Part shown: positions 7,641 through 15,585 of the stretch, in pieces
Layout of the letters: the number at the start of each line of letters is the position of its first letter
Position numbering within the stretch: position 1 is the first letter of the stretch
Assembly (NCBI GenBank): GCA_965197575.1
Contig: OZ240214.1
Location: 3,534,001 to 3,598,000, forward strand
From: VXOI01 sp965197575
GTDB lineage: Bacteria; Chloroflexota; Dehalococcoidia; Lucifugimonadales; UBA3495
Reading direction: 5' to 3'
Length of the DNA stretch: 64,000 nt
The notes under the pieces: model-generated
Database searches by the model: none
Seen by the model: the letters and a program-made list of their open reading frames with translations, nothing else
Told to the model about the DNA's origin: nothing
Made by a program: the position numbers and the translations under genes

Positions 7641-8486
7641 ATGAGAATGAACGACCCTCATGTTACAACCCTGCACTACTGGGTTGAACATGACGACTCT
7701 GTGGACTACGACAACGCTGAAACGCTGGACTACGAAGACGACCTAGCCGAAGTTCACTTGGAAAAAGGACAACTTACCCTCCGACCCAAGGAACACTTTG
7801 CCAGCGCCCAGGAAGCGAGGGAAGCGTTCGAAGGCTTCATCAGGAACTGGGAATTCGTTGCTGCCTTGGAAGCAGGATCGAAACGGTTTCAACTGATATA
7901 CGTGGACGCTGACGTAACGGACAGGAACCCGACACCACCTCCGCCCGGGGTGGTGAACCTATCCGCGACGTTCAGAGGTGGAATCCCGCGATTCAGCGCC
8001 AAAGTCACGGTGGGAAAAGCCAAGTACCCAAACCCTCCCGAAGGGTCGAGTCTCGATTCCAGCAATCCAACGGCCTTGGCAATGCTTTCTCGATTGGACC
8101 GATACCATCAGAGAAGGGAGACTCTGGCAGCAATGGCATATTTCTGTCTCACGGTGATGTGGGACAGCGCCAAGGCCGCTACCGGAAAGACCAACGCTGT
8201 GAAGGCCACACAGGAACACTACGGGGTCTCGGATAATGTTCAGGGGAAAGTTTCCCGTCTGTCCACCAACATAGGTGGTGGCGAGGCCCGAAAAGGCGCA
8301 GGGCTAGGGCAGGAATTCACCAACGAGGAGAAGAAGTTCCTCCTAACGGCGGTTCAGACCTTTACCAAGAGGGTTGCCGAAAAGGCCGCGAACCCAGCCG
8401 GGGAACTGATCCTGATAACCATGGCTGACCTGCCCGAGCTTGAGACGAAGGCCGCCAATACTGAAGGGGGGACTGTGGGTGAATGA
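7641..8486 (+). CDS. Unknown protein, family also found truncated at 53448-53717
   Basis: A 281-residue soluble protein of unknown function; the start could be the ATG at 7641 or at 7647. The N-terminus MNDPHVTTLHYWVEHDD and the C-terminal block from about 205 to 275 (KVSRLSTNIGGGEARKGAG, then TNEEKKFLLTAVQTFTKRVAEKAANPAG) both reappear in the 89-residue gene at 53448-53717, which lacks everything between them. Residues about 110-125 are proline-rich. The helical middle (LSRLDRYHQRRETLAAMAYFCLTVMWDSA) looks like a helical bundle. In both places the gene lies near an HNH/Excalibur lipoprotein gene, suggesting a shared cargo history rather than a known function. Confidence 0.65.
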   Translation: MRMNDPHVTTLHYWVEHDDSVDYDNAETLDYEDDLAEVHLEKGQLTLRPKEHFASAQEAREAFEGFIRNWEFVAALEAGSKRFQLIYVDADVTDRNPTPPPPGVVNLSATFRGGIPRFSAKVTVGKAKYPNPPEGSSLDSSNPTALAMLSRLDRYHQRRETLAAMAYFCLTVMWDSAKAATGKTNAVKATQEHYGVSDNVQGKVSRLSTNIGGGEARKGAGLGQEFTNEEKKFLLTAVQTFTKRVAEKAANPAGELILITMADLPELETKAANTEGGTVGE

Positions 8487-8805
8487 AGCTTTCCGGGATA
8501 GGCGGAGTCCTCCGAAAAGAACTCGCGCCGGAGAAATGAACGCCCCATAGCTAACCTGACCTCGACCACGGGGCAGTGGGAATACGCCCACGAACTCCAG
8601 AAACCGGAGAGCCTCGCATACGGAAAATTCCGGACCAATTGCCGCGACCACAGCGCCACCACCCAACTTTCCGTTCCTGGAGGCCGAGCGACCACCCCCG
8701 TCGAGACCATCCCCACGAAACCGACATTTCCAAGTTGAACGACTCCAAGGCGGGAAGTACACTGTGACCCACAGCACCACAGGACAATAAATTGGGAAAA
8801 GAAGC
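8487..8805. other. Intergenic region without a recognised gene
   Basis: The 319 bases between the unknown gene and the VapB gene hold only short overlapping frames with no ribosome site and no similarity that I recognise. No strong inverted repeat was seen. The promoter of the toxin-antitoxin pair should lie in its last 60 bases. Confidence 0.4.
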
Positions 8806-9081
8806 ATGAAGACCATCAGCGTGTCCGTTGACGACGAAACCCACAGGCTGGCACGAATCCGGGCCGCCGACACCGGCACCACCGTGTCCGCGATGATGCG
8901 GGATATGCTGCTGGAGACTCTGAAACGACCGGCAACACCTCCCCCCACCGAGACCGAGCCGGAGAGAAGGGCCCGGCTACTGGAAGAGGTCCTCGAGAGG
9001 TTCAGGAAAGAAGGCATCGGCGTGGACACCAGCCAGCTACTAACCCGGGAGGAACTGTACGACCGAAATGCGGCTCGCTGA
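8806..9081 (+). CDS. VapB-like antitoxin
   Basis: A 91-residue protein whose N-terminus MKTISVSVDDETHRLARIRA followed by GTTVSAMMRDML is a ribbon-helix-helix DNA-binding domain (about residues 2-45). The C-terminal tail is charged and probably wraps the toxin. It overlaps the PIN-domain gene by 14 bases, the classic antitoxin-first arrangement. By family knowledge it would neutralise the toxin and repress its own promoter. Confidence 0.85.
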   Translation: MKTISVSVDDETHRLARIRAADTGTTVSAMMRDMLLETLKRPATPPPTETEPERRARLLEEVLERFRKEGIGVDTSQLLTREELYDRNAAR

Positions 9082-9484
9082 CACCAACATACTGATCTAC
9101 GCTGTGAGCAACCGGGAGGCCGACGCGGGAAAGAGGGAGAGGGCCGAGGCCACGCTGATGGAGCCGGATCTGGCGCTCTCCGTTCAGGTACTCCAGGAGT
9201 TCTACAACCAAGCCACCAGGCCCCAGGGACCGGCCGGACTGACCCACGAGCAGGCCATGGAGTTCCTGCGGCCGCTGAGGACGCTTCCGACCCAGGAAAT
9301 CACGGTGGAATTGTTCGACACGGCGACCGAGATCAGGGCGAGGTTCGGGATCTCCTACTGGGACGCAGCCATCCTGGCGGCGGCGAAGATGCTGGGGTGT
9401 GAGGCAGTGTACTCGGAGGACCTCAGCCAAGAGCAGGACTACGACGGAGTGAGGGTAGTGAACCCGTTTTCAGATCGGGCATGA
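9068..9484 (+). CDS. VapC-like PIN-domain ribonuclease toxin
   Basis: A 138-residue PIN domain. MRLADTNILIYAV gives the first catalytic Asp (position 5), LQEFYNQ supplies the conserved Glu, and FGISYWDAAILAAAKMLGC followed by VYSEDL supplies the two further Asp positions. PIN toxins cleave RNA in a magnesium-dependent way, most often tRNA or rRNA; the target cannot be read from sequence. The start lies within the antitoxin gene, so the two are co-translated. The length is normal and all acidic residues are present, so it should be active. Confidence 0.88.
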   Translation: MRLADTNILIYAVSNREADAGKRERAEATLMEPDLALSVQVLQEFYNQATRPQGPAGLTHEQAMEFLRPLRTLPTQEITVELFDTATEIRARFGISYWDAAILAAAKMLGCEAVYSEDLSQEQDYDGVRVVNPFSDRA

Positions 9485-9504
9485 GGGGTAATCGAGGCAG
9501 CCTA

Positions 9505-10712
9505 GTACCGTTTCCAGATAGATTTACAAGAATATGAGAAGGCAGCCATACTTGGGTATGATCTTTCTGTGAGGGAGTATCCAGACATGGCTGCCATCAA
9601 GTATAAAGTCGAGCTGGCTGAATCCGAACGCTCCCGTCTCAATGAGGTTTCCCACCGGGGCAAGCTGTCAGTCCGCACCGTCAAGCGGGCGCTGGCGTTG
9701 CTCAAAGCAGATGAAGGACTTCGAGACGATGAGATAGCCGCGGTGCTTTTGATCAACGCCGCTACCGTTGCCAGAGTGCGGAAGCGGTTCGTCGAGGAAG
9801 GACTTGAGGCCGCCATCAACGACAAGCCACGACCGGGCCGGGAGCGCAAGTTGGACGGCAAGCAGGAAGCGCACCTGGTTGCCATCGCGTGCAGCAGTCC
9901 ACCCGAAGGACATATAAACTGGACGCTCCATCTGCTGGCGGACAAGGTGGTGGAGCTGGAGTTGGCCGGGAGCATCTCCCTGGAGACGGTGCGCCAGATA
10001 CTCAAAAAAACGAACTCAAGCCATGGAAGAAGAAGGAATGGTGCATCCCCAAGCTGAGCGGGGAGTTCGTGGCCCGGATGGAGGACGTGCTGGACCTTTA
10101 TCACGAAGAGTACGACCGGGAGCGTCCGGTGGTGTGTTTTGACGAGTCTTCCAAGCAGTTGCTCGGGGATGTGCGGCCTCCCATCAAGGCCGCCCCCGGA
10201 CGGGTGGAGCGCTATGACACTGAGTACCAGCGAAACGGGACCCGGAATCTGTTCATGTTCTGTGAACCGAAGGGTGGGTGGAGGCACGTCGAGGTGACCG
10301 GGCGCCGGACTGCTGTGGACTTCGCTCAACAGATGAAGTGGCTGGTGGACGAGGCATATCCTGACGCCACAGTGATCCGGCTGGTCTTGGACAATCTCAA
10401 CACCCACAAGCCCGGCTCGCTCTACGAAGCGTTTGCGCCGTCCGAGGCGCGCCGCATAGCCAAACGCTTGGAGCTTCACCACACACCCAATCACGGAAGC
10501 TGGCTGAACATGGCTGAAATCGAGTTCAGCGTCTTCAGCAGACAGTGTCTGAACCGCCGGGTCAGTGATGAAGCGTTGCTGAGACGGGAGGTCGCGGCGC
10601 TCGAACGCGAGCGCAACGAGGCCGCCGCCAGCATAGACTGGCGGTTCTCCACCCAGGACGCTCGCAGTAAGCTTGAACATATCTATCCAATAGAATTAAA
10701 TTGAAACGGTAC
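9505..10712 (+). mobile_element. IS630-family insertion sequence, copy B (1,208 bp)
   Basis: Terminal inverted repeats GTACCGTTTCCAGAT (left) and the reverse complement of TTGAAACGGTAC (right), bounded by TA at 9503-9504 and 10713-10714 within CTAG. It is related to copy A but clearly diverged in protein and DNA, so it is a different isoform. The same end sequence occurs on the short element at 27300-27426. Confidence 0.9.
9569..10704 (+). CDS. IS630 transposase, copy B, -1 frameshift
   Basis: The first frame (9569-10057) carries the N-terminal helix-turn-helix region (RDDEIAAVLLINAATVARVRKR). The second continues to 10704 with VVCFDES, LVLDNLNTH and WLNMAEIE as the DDE triad. The join is a run of seven A near 10005-10011, where a -1 shift restores KKNELKPWKKKEWCIPK. 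About four fifths of residues match copy A by eye. No internal stop interrupts either half, so it may still be active. Confidence 0.88.
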
Positions 10713-10785
10713 TAGTCCGCTATTATCCCGTCTCAGAAAAGGCACCTCCCGAGCAATTGCTGCAACGGAAGACTGGAGAGCAACA

Positions 10786-12831
10786 GTGAAGGCACTCAGA
10801 TTCCGCGTCCAAAACTACCGCAACATCGACGACAGTGGATGGATAGACCTTGAGCAGGTGACAGCCTTCGTGGGGCGGAACGAATCTGGAAAGACCGCCC
10901 TTCTCAAGGCTCTGCACAAGTTCAATCCAGCGTCTGAGGAGCCATACAACCCACAAAAGGAATTTCCCCGAGACCGGTACACGCGAGACTTCCTGTCAGG
11001 GCGAAGTTCGGGTAAGAAATGGCCCGCCTGCTCTGTGGAATTCGAGATTCCAGAAACGATTGCAGCGAAATTTGTCAACGATACGGAACCTACAAGCTCT
11101 TTTCCCAAGACGGTAACTGCGACCCGCTACTATGACGACTCACTCGACCTCCGATACGAACCAGAGGCAACGGACCAACCTGTTTCCCCTCAGCCACTCA
11201 CAGAAGCATTGAGGTCCCTCGCAAATGAGGCACGAAGGTTCCCCGCTGGAGACGGTGAGGCCGATGAGCAAGCTCAAACGCGCCGAACCGGCCTAGTTGA
11301 ATTGGCAGACAAATGGGAAAGGGAATTAGAGAGTGAGACCGACCTCAGGACTCCATCATGGCAGGAATCATTGGCGCTACTGCGTAGAGAACTTAACGAG
11401 AGAAGCGACCCTGTAACAGCAGAGACAATCGAATCGCTTTTCAAGGTGTTGGCACCAATAACCCGGGAGGCAGGGAAACCACCAATTGCAAAACAACTGG
11501 ACGAGTTACTCGAAAAAGCCCTCCCTGTAATGATTTACTTCGAAAACTACGGCATCCTTGACAGTGCGATATGGCTCCCCCGCTTCATTGAGGACCTAGG
11601 CCGAGATAGGAATAACCCGCGCGTCCGGACGATCAATGCCATGTTCGAACTCGTGGCCCTAGACGCAAGGGAAATAGAGGAACTTGGAGACAAGAACGCC
11701 AGGGACGCACTAGCCCAGGGCCATCAGCCAAATCAAAGCCAGTTAATAGCGGACCGAAAAAATATCGACGAACGGGCAATACGGCTGAATTCTGCCTCTA
11801 TCGACATCAGTGAGAGATTTTCGAACTGGTGGTCCCAAAGGCGTCATACAATTCGTTACGATGTAGACGGGGAATACTTCAGAATCTGGGTTACGGACAA
11901 CCTTCGACCCCACGTTGAAATCGAACTCGAATCCCGAAGCAAGGGATTCCAATGGTTCTTCTCTTTTTACTTGGTATTCCTGGCGGAGTCCAATCAGGGG
12001 CACGAGGATGCCATTCTGTTACTGGATGAACCGGGACTGAACCTCCATCCGACTGCACAGCAGGAGCTAATCAGCTTTTTCGAAGAACTTTCCCAAACCA
12101 ACCAGCTTGCTTACACGACGCATTCGCCCTTTCTGATAGATGGAGAAAACCTGCATAGGGTGAGACCGGTGTACGAAGAGGATACCGGACGCTCGAAGGT
12201 AACCAGCACCTGGTGGCCGAGCGATAGAGACACCATATTTCCACTGCAGGCAGCGGCAGGATATGCCATGGTCCAGAACCTGCTCCAACACCAGAAAAAT
12301 CTACTTGTCGAGGGAATGTCCGACTTCTACTACCTCCAAGTCCTGTCGGCCCAATGCGCACGAACGAGCAGACAGACGCTCCCGGACGAAATCTATATCA
12401 CCCCGTGCGGAGGAACAAAGAACGTAGGACTGATCGCATCGCTATTCCTTGGCCAAAACGCCAGGCCAGTGGTCATTTTGGACACAGATCAAGCAGGCCG
12501 AGACAGGAGGAACAGTCTCCTGAGAGAACTGTATGCAGGGCATGACTCCAGCATAGTCATGCTGGATGATGCTATTGGCCGGTCAGGCGAGGAAGTAGAA
12601 ATCGAGGACATCATCGGAGAGGAGATTCTGGTCAACGTGGTATCCACCCTTTTGGGAGCTCCTCTCAAAATAGGTGACCAAGACCACACAGCTGGAGGAG
12701 TAGTAAACCGGATACAGGCCGCTGCCAAGAGACAAGGAATCAACCTGGGAGATGGCTGGAAGGCCCGAGCAGCCCTAGAGTTAGTAGGCAGCAAAGTTAT
12801 GCCCGTGCCCGGCCCGTGCAGAGGCGACTAA
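10786..12831 (+). CDS. OLD-family ATP-dependent endonuclease (AAA + TOPRIM)
   Basis: A 681-residue protein starting at GTG with GGAG six bases upstream. Walker A GRNESGKT lies at residues 30-37 and a Walker B-type block AILLLDEPGLNLHP lies past the middle, typical of the SMC/RecF-like ATPase of OLD proteins. A C-terminal TOPRIM domain has NLLVEGMSDFYYL and PVVILDTDQAG, carrying the acidic metal ligands. OLD nucleases act in phage exclusion, alone (class 1) or with a UvrD-like helicase as Gabija (class 2); no helicase gene lies next to it here. The last 14 or so codons (SKVMPVPGPCRGD) are read from a dispersed repeat at 12790-12883, so the native C-terminus is probably lost or replaced. Confidence 0.85.
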   Translation: MKALRFRVQNYRNIDDSGWIDLEQVTAFVGRNESGKTALLKALHKFNPASEEPYNPQKEFPRDRYTRDFLSGRSSGKKWPACSVEFEIPETIAAKFVNDTEPTSSFPKTVTATRYYDDSLDLRYEPEATDQPVSPQPLTEALRSLANEARRFPAGDGEADEQAQTRRTGLVELADKWERELESETDLRTPSWQESLALLRRELNERSDPVTAETIESLFKVLAPITREAGKPPIAKQLDELLEKALPVMIYFENYGILDSAIWLPRFIEDLGRDRNNPRVRTINAMFELVALDAREIEELGDKNARDALAQGHQPNQSQLIADRKNIDERAIRLNSASIDISERFSNWWSQRRHTIRYDVDGEYFRIWVTDNLRPHVEIELESRSKGFQWFFSFYLVFLAESNQGHEDAILLLDEPGLNLHPTAQQELISFFEELSQTNQLAYTTHSPFLIDGENLHRVRPVYEEDTGRSKVTSTWWPSDRDTIFPLQAAAGYAMVQNLLQHQKNLLVEGMSDFYYLQVLSAQCARTSRQTLPDEIYITPCGGTKNVGLIASLFLGQNARPVVILDTDQAGRDRRNSLLRELYAGHDSSIVMLDDAIGRSGEEVEIEDIIGEEILVNVVSTLLGAPLKIGDQDHTAGGVVNRIQAAAKRQGINLGDGWKARAALELVGSKVMPVPGPCRGD

Positions 12832-12883
12832 CTGGTGAGTCCGCCCCAGCGGTCACGGCGTGACATCTTAAGTTAGTGGGGAG
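12790..12883 (+). repeat. 94 bp dispersed repeat, inverted copy of 63447-63540
   Basis: The segment from AGCAAAGTTATGCCCG to TTAGTTAGTG-type sequence matches the reverse complement of 63447-63540 over its whole length with about five mismatches. In the other location it lies between two IS110 transposase genes. Here it forms the end of the OLD reading frame and abuts a transposase remnant. It is likely an insertion-sequence end or a small non-autonomous element. Confidence 0.75.
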
Positions 12884-12885
12884 AA

Positions 12886-13068
12886 CGGAACCGTACTGAA
12901 GGGTACCGGCGGGAGCGTCGGCGACGTCAGACCATCGCTGAAGGGACCTTCGCTTCCCTGGACCGCTTGAGCTGGGCCCGCTCCCGGTTGGACCAACCCC
13001 GTCTTCATCGGGCTGTTCCGCCGCTGGAAGACGGTCTGGAGGGGTGGGACTCGCATGCGGTGCGGTAG
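12886..13068 (+). pseudogene. C-terminal remnant of a DDE transposase (IS1182-like)
   Basis: Frame +1 from 12907 reads RRERRRRQTIAEGTFASLDR followed by LSWARSRL, then degenerates and stops at 13066-13068. The IAEGTFASLDRL-WARSRL block is the familiar C-terminal signature of IS1182/IS5-group DDE transposases, where RGLWKVDCEG normally follows. Here that part is replaced by unrelated sequence. No start, catalytic domain or element ends are recognisable, so it is a dead fragment. Confidence 0.65.
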
Positions 13069-13122
13069 ACCTCAGCGTAAACCCCAGGTGTTGTGTTCGC
13101 CGCGTTCGCGTTGTCGAGACCA

Positions 13123-13463
13123 TCAGGAGTCCCCTTTGGTAGGTAATATCCGTGCAGAGAGCCGCGGGAGGAAGCGGCCGCTCGCAGGGGTCCGCTCGTC
13201 AGCGACCGGCGCCCCGTCCATGGTCAAGTACCGGCTGCTGCGCAGCGACGCTGTGGCCTGCCGGGTATCGACTTTGATCTCCTGACGGCGCCCGGTCCGC
13301 AGTTCCCACAGGTCGGACACAGCAAGACCGACGGCGGCCAAGCTGGCCGCGGCGGTCTCACCGATCCGGAAGGGAGTCGGCAGAATCGGGTCCGTGCCGC
13401 CCTCAATCTCTACCTCACCGGCGTGTCGCGGGTCCCAACCTGGGATCGGCAGAAGCGTGGATA
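13123..13463 (-). pseudogene. CaiB/BaiF CoA-transferase gene fragment
   Basis: The minus strand from about 13463 reads LSTLLPIPGWDPRHAGEVEI, then PTPFRIGETAAASLAAVGLA, then LWELRTGRRQEIKVDTRQAT and SRYLTMDG. This is the pattern of the N-terminal domain of family III CoA-transferases. The expected 300 or more following residues are absent: after TPASG the frame turns arginine-rich and stops. No start with a ribosome site was found. It is a leftover of a metabolic gene on the edge of the island and may mark its original chromosomal neighbour. Confidence 0.65.
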
Positions 13464-13473
13464 GGGTTGTCAG

Positions 13474-15075
13474 TCACTCTTTTGAACCGCTCCTTCTGTG
13501 TTCCGTCGCACCAGTCTCCCTTCCTACCGGAAGGGGTAGAGGTGAGGCAGGGGGGTGATTTGACGAGCGAGACGACGACCGCAGCAACGGCTGGCGGTCC
13601 TCTCGAGATAGCAGCTCTGCGTACGGGCCGAGGGCCGCTTCAAACTTGCGGTGGTAGTACTCCGGCAGCTCCTTCAATCTTCCCTCATGAAAGGCCCTGT
13701 ATTCCCGGTCAGTCTTCATCACCTGCAGAATGCGCTTGTACTCTCTCTGGATACGCCACGCGCCTTGGGAGCGAAGGGCGTGGAGCACGCGGAGCGGATA
13801 CCCCGGCGTGGTCAATAACCGCTTCATGACGACCTGCGGAGATGCCATGTGTGAATACATATCGACGAGATGCTCGTAGTAGGTGATCGGATCGTAGTTC
13901 TTGAGGGTGGTGACGATGTGAGGCGCGTAATAGAAAGCGAACGGCATCGACATCAGGATGCGCCCCTCGTCGAGGTACCGGTCGAACAGGGGAGTGCCGC
14001 CGAATGGAGTGGGGATATTGATGGTCGGCCACACAAAAGGCGCGCGCGACATGAATTCCTTGGTCAACTCGGCTGGTCTGTTTCCTTCGTCCACGTCCAG
14101 CCCGAATATCAGATTGGCCTGCATCCCGGGCACGTACTCGCGGATCAGCCGGAAATGGTCGATTACCTGGTTCAGCTTGATCTCATCAGACTGTTTCGAC
14201 CCGACGCCAGACTTGTTCGAGTATGCGGACCAGGACTCAACTCCAGGAGCTAAGTAGAGGCACCCGGTGGAGCGCAGCTTTTCCAGTCTGGACGTGCGCA
14301 GGATGGATAAGGAGCTCTCCATGATGTAGTAGGTGCGATTTCCGTGCGGGACCCTCTCCAGGACCGCGAACAGCTCGTCGAACTTTACGGCAAAGTTCGG
14401 GTCGTGAAAGCTCACAAGTAGCTTGGGGTGCTTGTCGAAGATGAACCGCAGGTCGGCCTCGAGTCTGTCCAAGGGCAGCAAGGCGAACGGGTTGCTCCAA
14501 TCGATGCAAAAGTCGCAGGCGTAGGGGCACCCGACGCTGGCGAGCATTGGCACAGTGCTGGATATATAGGGCTTTCCGCCGGAGAAGATCGAGGTCCGGA
14601 GTTCCGGCATGCGTTCCTCGACGGTTGGCAGGTCCTTGAGCTGACGCCCGCTGGTCACCGTCTCTCCCTTCGGCGCCTGCCTCAGGATGTCCTCCACCAG
14701 GGTCTTATCGCAATCGAGCACGACCACGTCGAAGAATCGGCGGCAATCGTCTGGAAAAGACTTCGCGTGTGGGCCGCCGATCACCGTGCGGGCGCCGTCC
14801 AGCCGGAAGAGCTTGGCGAGGGCGTAGGCCAGTGCGCTCGCCTGTGTATAAGTGGAGATAAACACCACGTCCAAATCGTCCGGCAAGAGGGCCTTGGCGT
14901 CGCCCTGCCCGTAGTAGGTGGCGTAGAAGGACTCGTGCCCCATCTGCCGGCACCATACGCTGACCGCCTGTGGCATGACGCTGGCGTACTGCTTGACGAA
15001 GTAGTGAGCGTACGCCGAGTGGGTCCAATGGCTGCTTCTCTCAGGACGCAGAATCTCCAGAACCCCTATTCGCAT
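13474..15075 (-). CDS. B12-binding-type radical SAM protein
   Basis: A 533-residue protein. The N-terminal part (about 1-140) has the alternating fold of a cobalamin-binding domain, with VVFISTYTQASALAYALAKL and TVIGGPHAKSFPDD. The radical SAM cluster motif CPYACDFC lies near residue 185. Residues up to about 400 continue the barrel, including LYLAPGVESWSAYSNK. Relatives carry out radical methylations or rearrangements on unknown substrates. The ATG at 15075 has GGAG about 8 bases upstream. The last 40 residues are serine- and arginine-rich and may be a frameshifted or eroded tail, since the gene abuts the CoA-transferase remnant. No partner gene is next to it. Confidence 0.8.
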   Translation of the reverse strand: MRIGVLEILRPERSSHWTHSAYAHYFVKQYASVMPQAVSVWCRQMGHESFYATYYGQGDAKALLPDDLDVVFISTYTQASALAYALAKLFRLDGARTVIGGPHAKSFPDDCRRFFDVVVLDCDKTLVEDILRQAPKGETVTSGRQLKDLPTVEERMPELRTSIFSGGKPYISSTVPMLASVGCPYACDFCIDWSNPFALLPLDRLEADLRFIFDKHPKLLVSFHDPNFAVKFDELFAVLERVPHGNRTYYIMESSLSILRTSRLEKLRSTGCLYLAPGVESWSAYSNKSGVGSKQSDEIKLNQVIDHFRLIREYVPGMQANLIFGLDVDEGNRPAELTKEFMSRAPFVWPTINIPTPFGGTPLFDRYLDEGRILMSMPFAFYYAPHIVTTLKNYDPITYYEHLVDMYSHMASPQVVMKRLLTTPGYPLRVLHALRSQGAWRIQREYKRILQVMKTDREYRAFHEGRLKELPEYYHRKFEAALGPYAELLSREDRQPLLRSSSRSSNHPPASPLPLPVGRETGATEHRRSGSKE

Positions 15076-15164
15076 CGCCGCACTCCGGCCGCCGGCCGCC
15101 GAATATGGCGGACCGTAAGCGAATTGGCTGTAGGATCGAAGCCCATTAGTGGGTTCCTACGGTC

Positions 15165-15224
15165 GGTGGGCCTGTTTTGACCGTAGGCAGAACCATCTTT
15201 GAGATGTGGCTGGGTAGATTGTAA
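15165..15224. repeat. 60 bp direct repeat, copy 1
   Basis: The stretch starting GGTGGGCCTGTTTTGACC and ending GTAGATTGTAA recurs at 15452-15510 at roughly 80-85% identity in the same orientation. Shared blocks include GCAGAACC/GACAGAACC and GAGATGTGGCT. It lies between the radical SAM gene start and the end of the kinase gene. It may be a duplicated leader or small repetitive element. Confidence 0.7.
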
Positions 15225-15451
15225 CCCTTTCGCCCAAGTCCCGCGCAGACGGCCATAGGGGAGTTTCGAGCTTGATGGATCTGCCTAATCGACCAGGCGG
15301 GTCAGAGCCCTTAGTTCTTCGGTGATTGTTCACTCTCTGGACTCAATGGCTACGGAAACGTACGGTACTCATGGGCGGTTGACCCATAGAGAAGACTGAC
15401 AGTGACAACACTTGAGGACCTGCTCAGGCCGGAGGGCTGATGTCCCCGTCA

Positions 15452-15510
15452 GCGGGCCTATTTTGACGGTAGACAGAACCGTCTTCGAGATGTGGCTAGG
15501 CAGCCTGTAA
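15452..15510. repeat. 60 bp direct repeat, copy 2
   Basis: Second copy of the repeat at 15165-15224, starting GCGGGCCTATTTTGACGG and ending CAGCCTGTAA. Together the two copies occupy the otherwise empty 510-base gap at 15076-15585. No open frame with a ribosome site was seen in that gap. Confidence 0.7.
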
Positions 15511-15585
15511 GCCTGCCGAGGCCCTTGACCCAAGCATTGTGGCGTGACAGGGCGGAGGGACGCAAGGAGCGGCGCGGTGGCTCTG

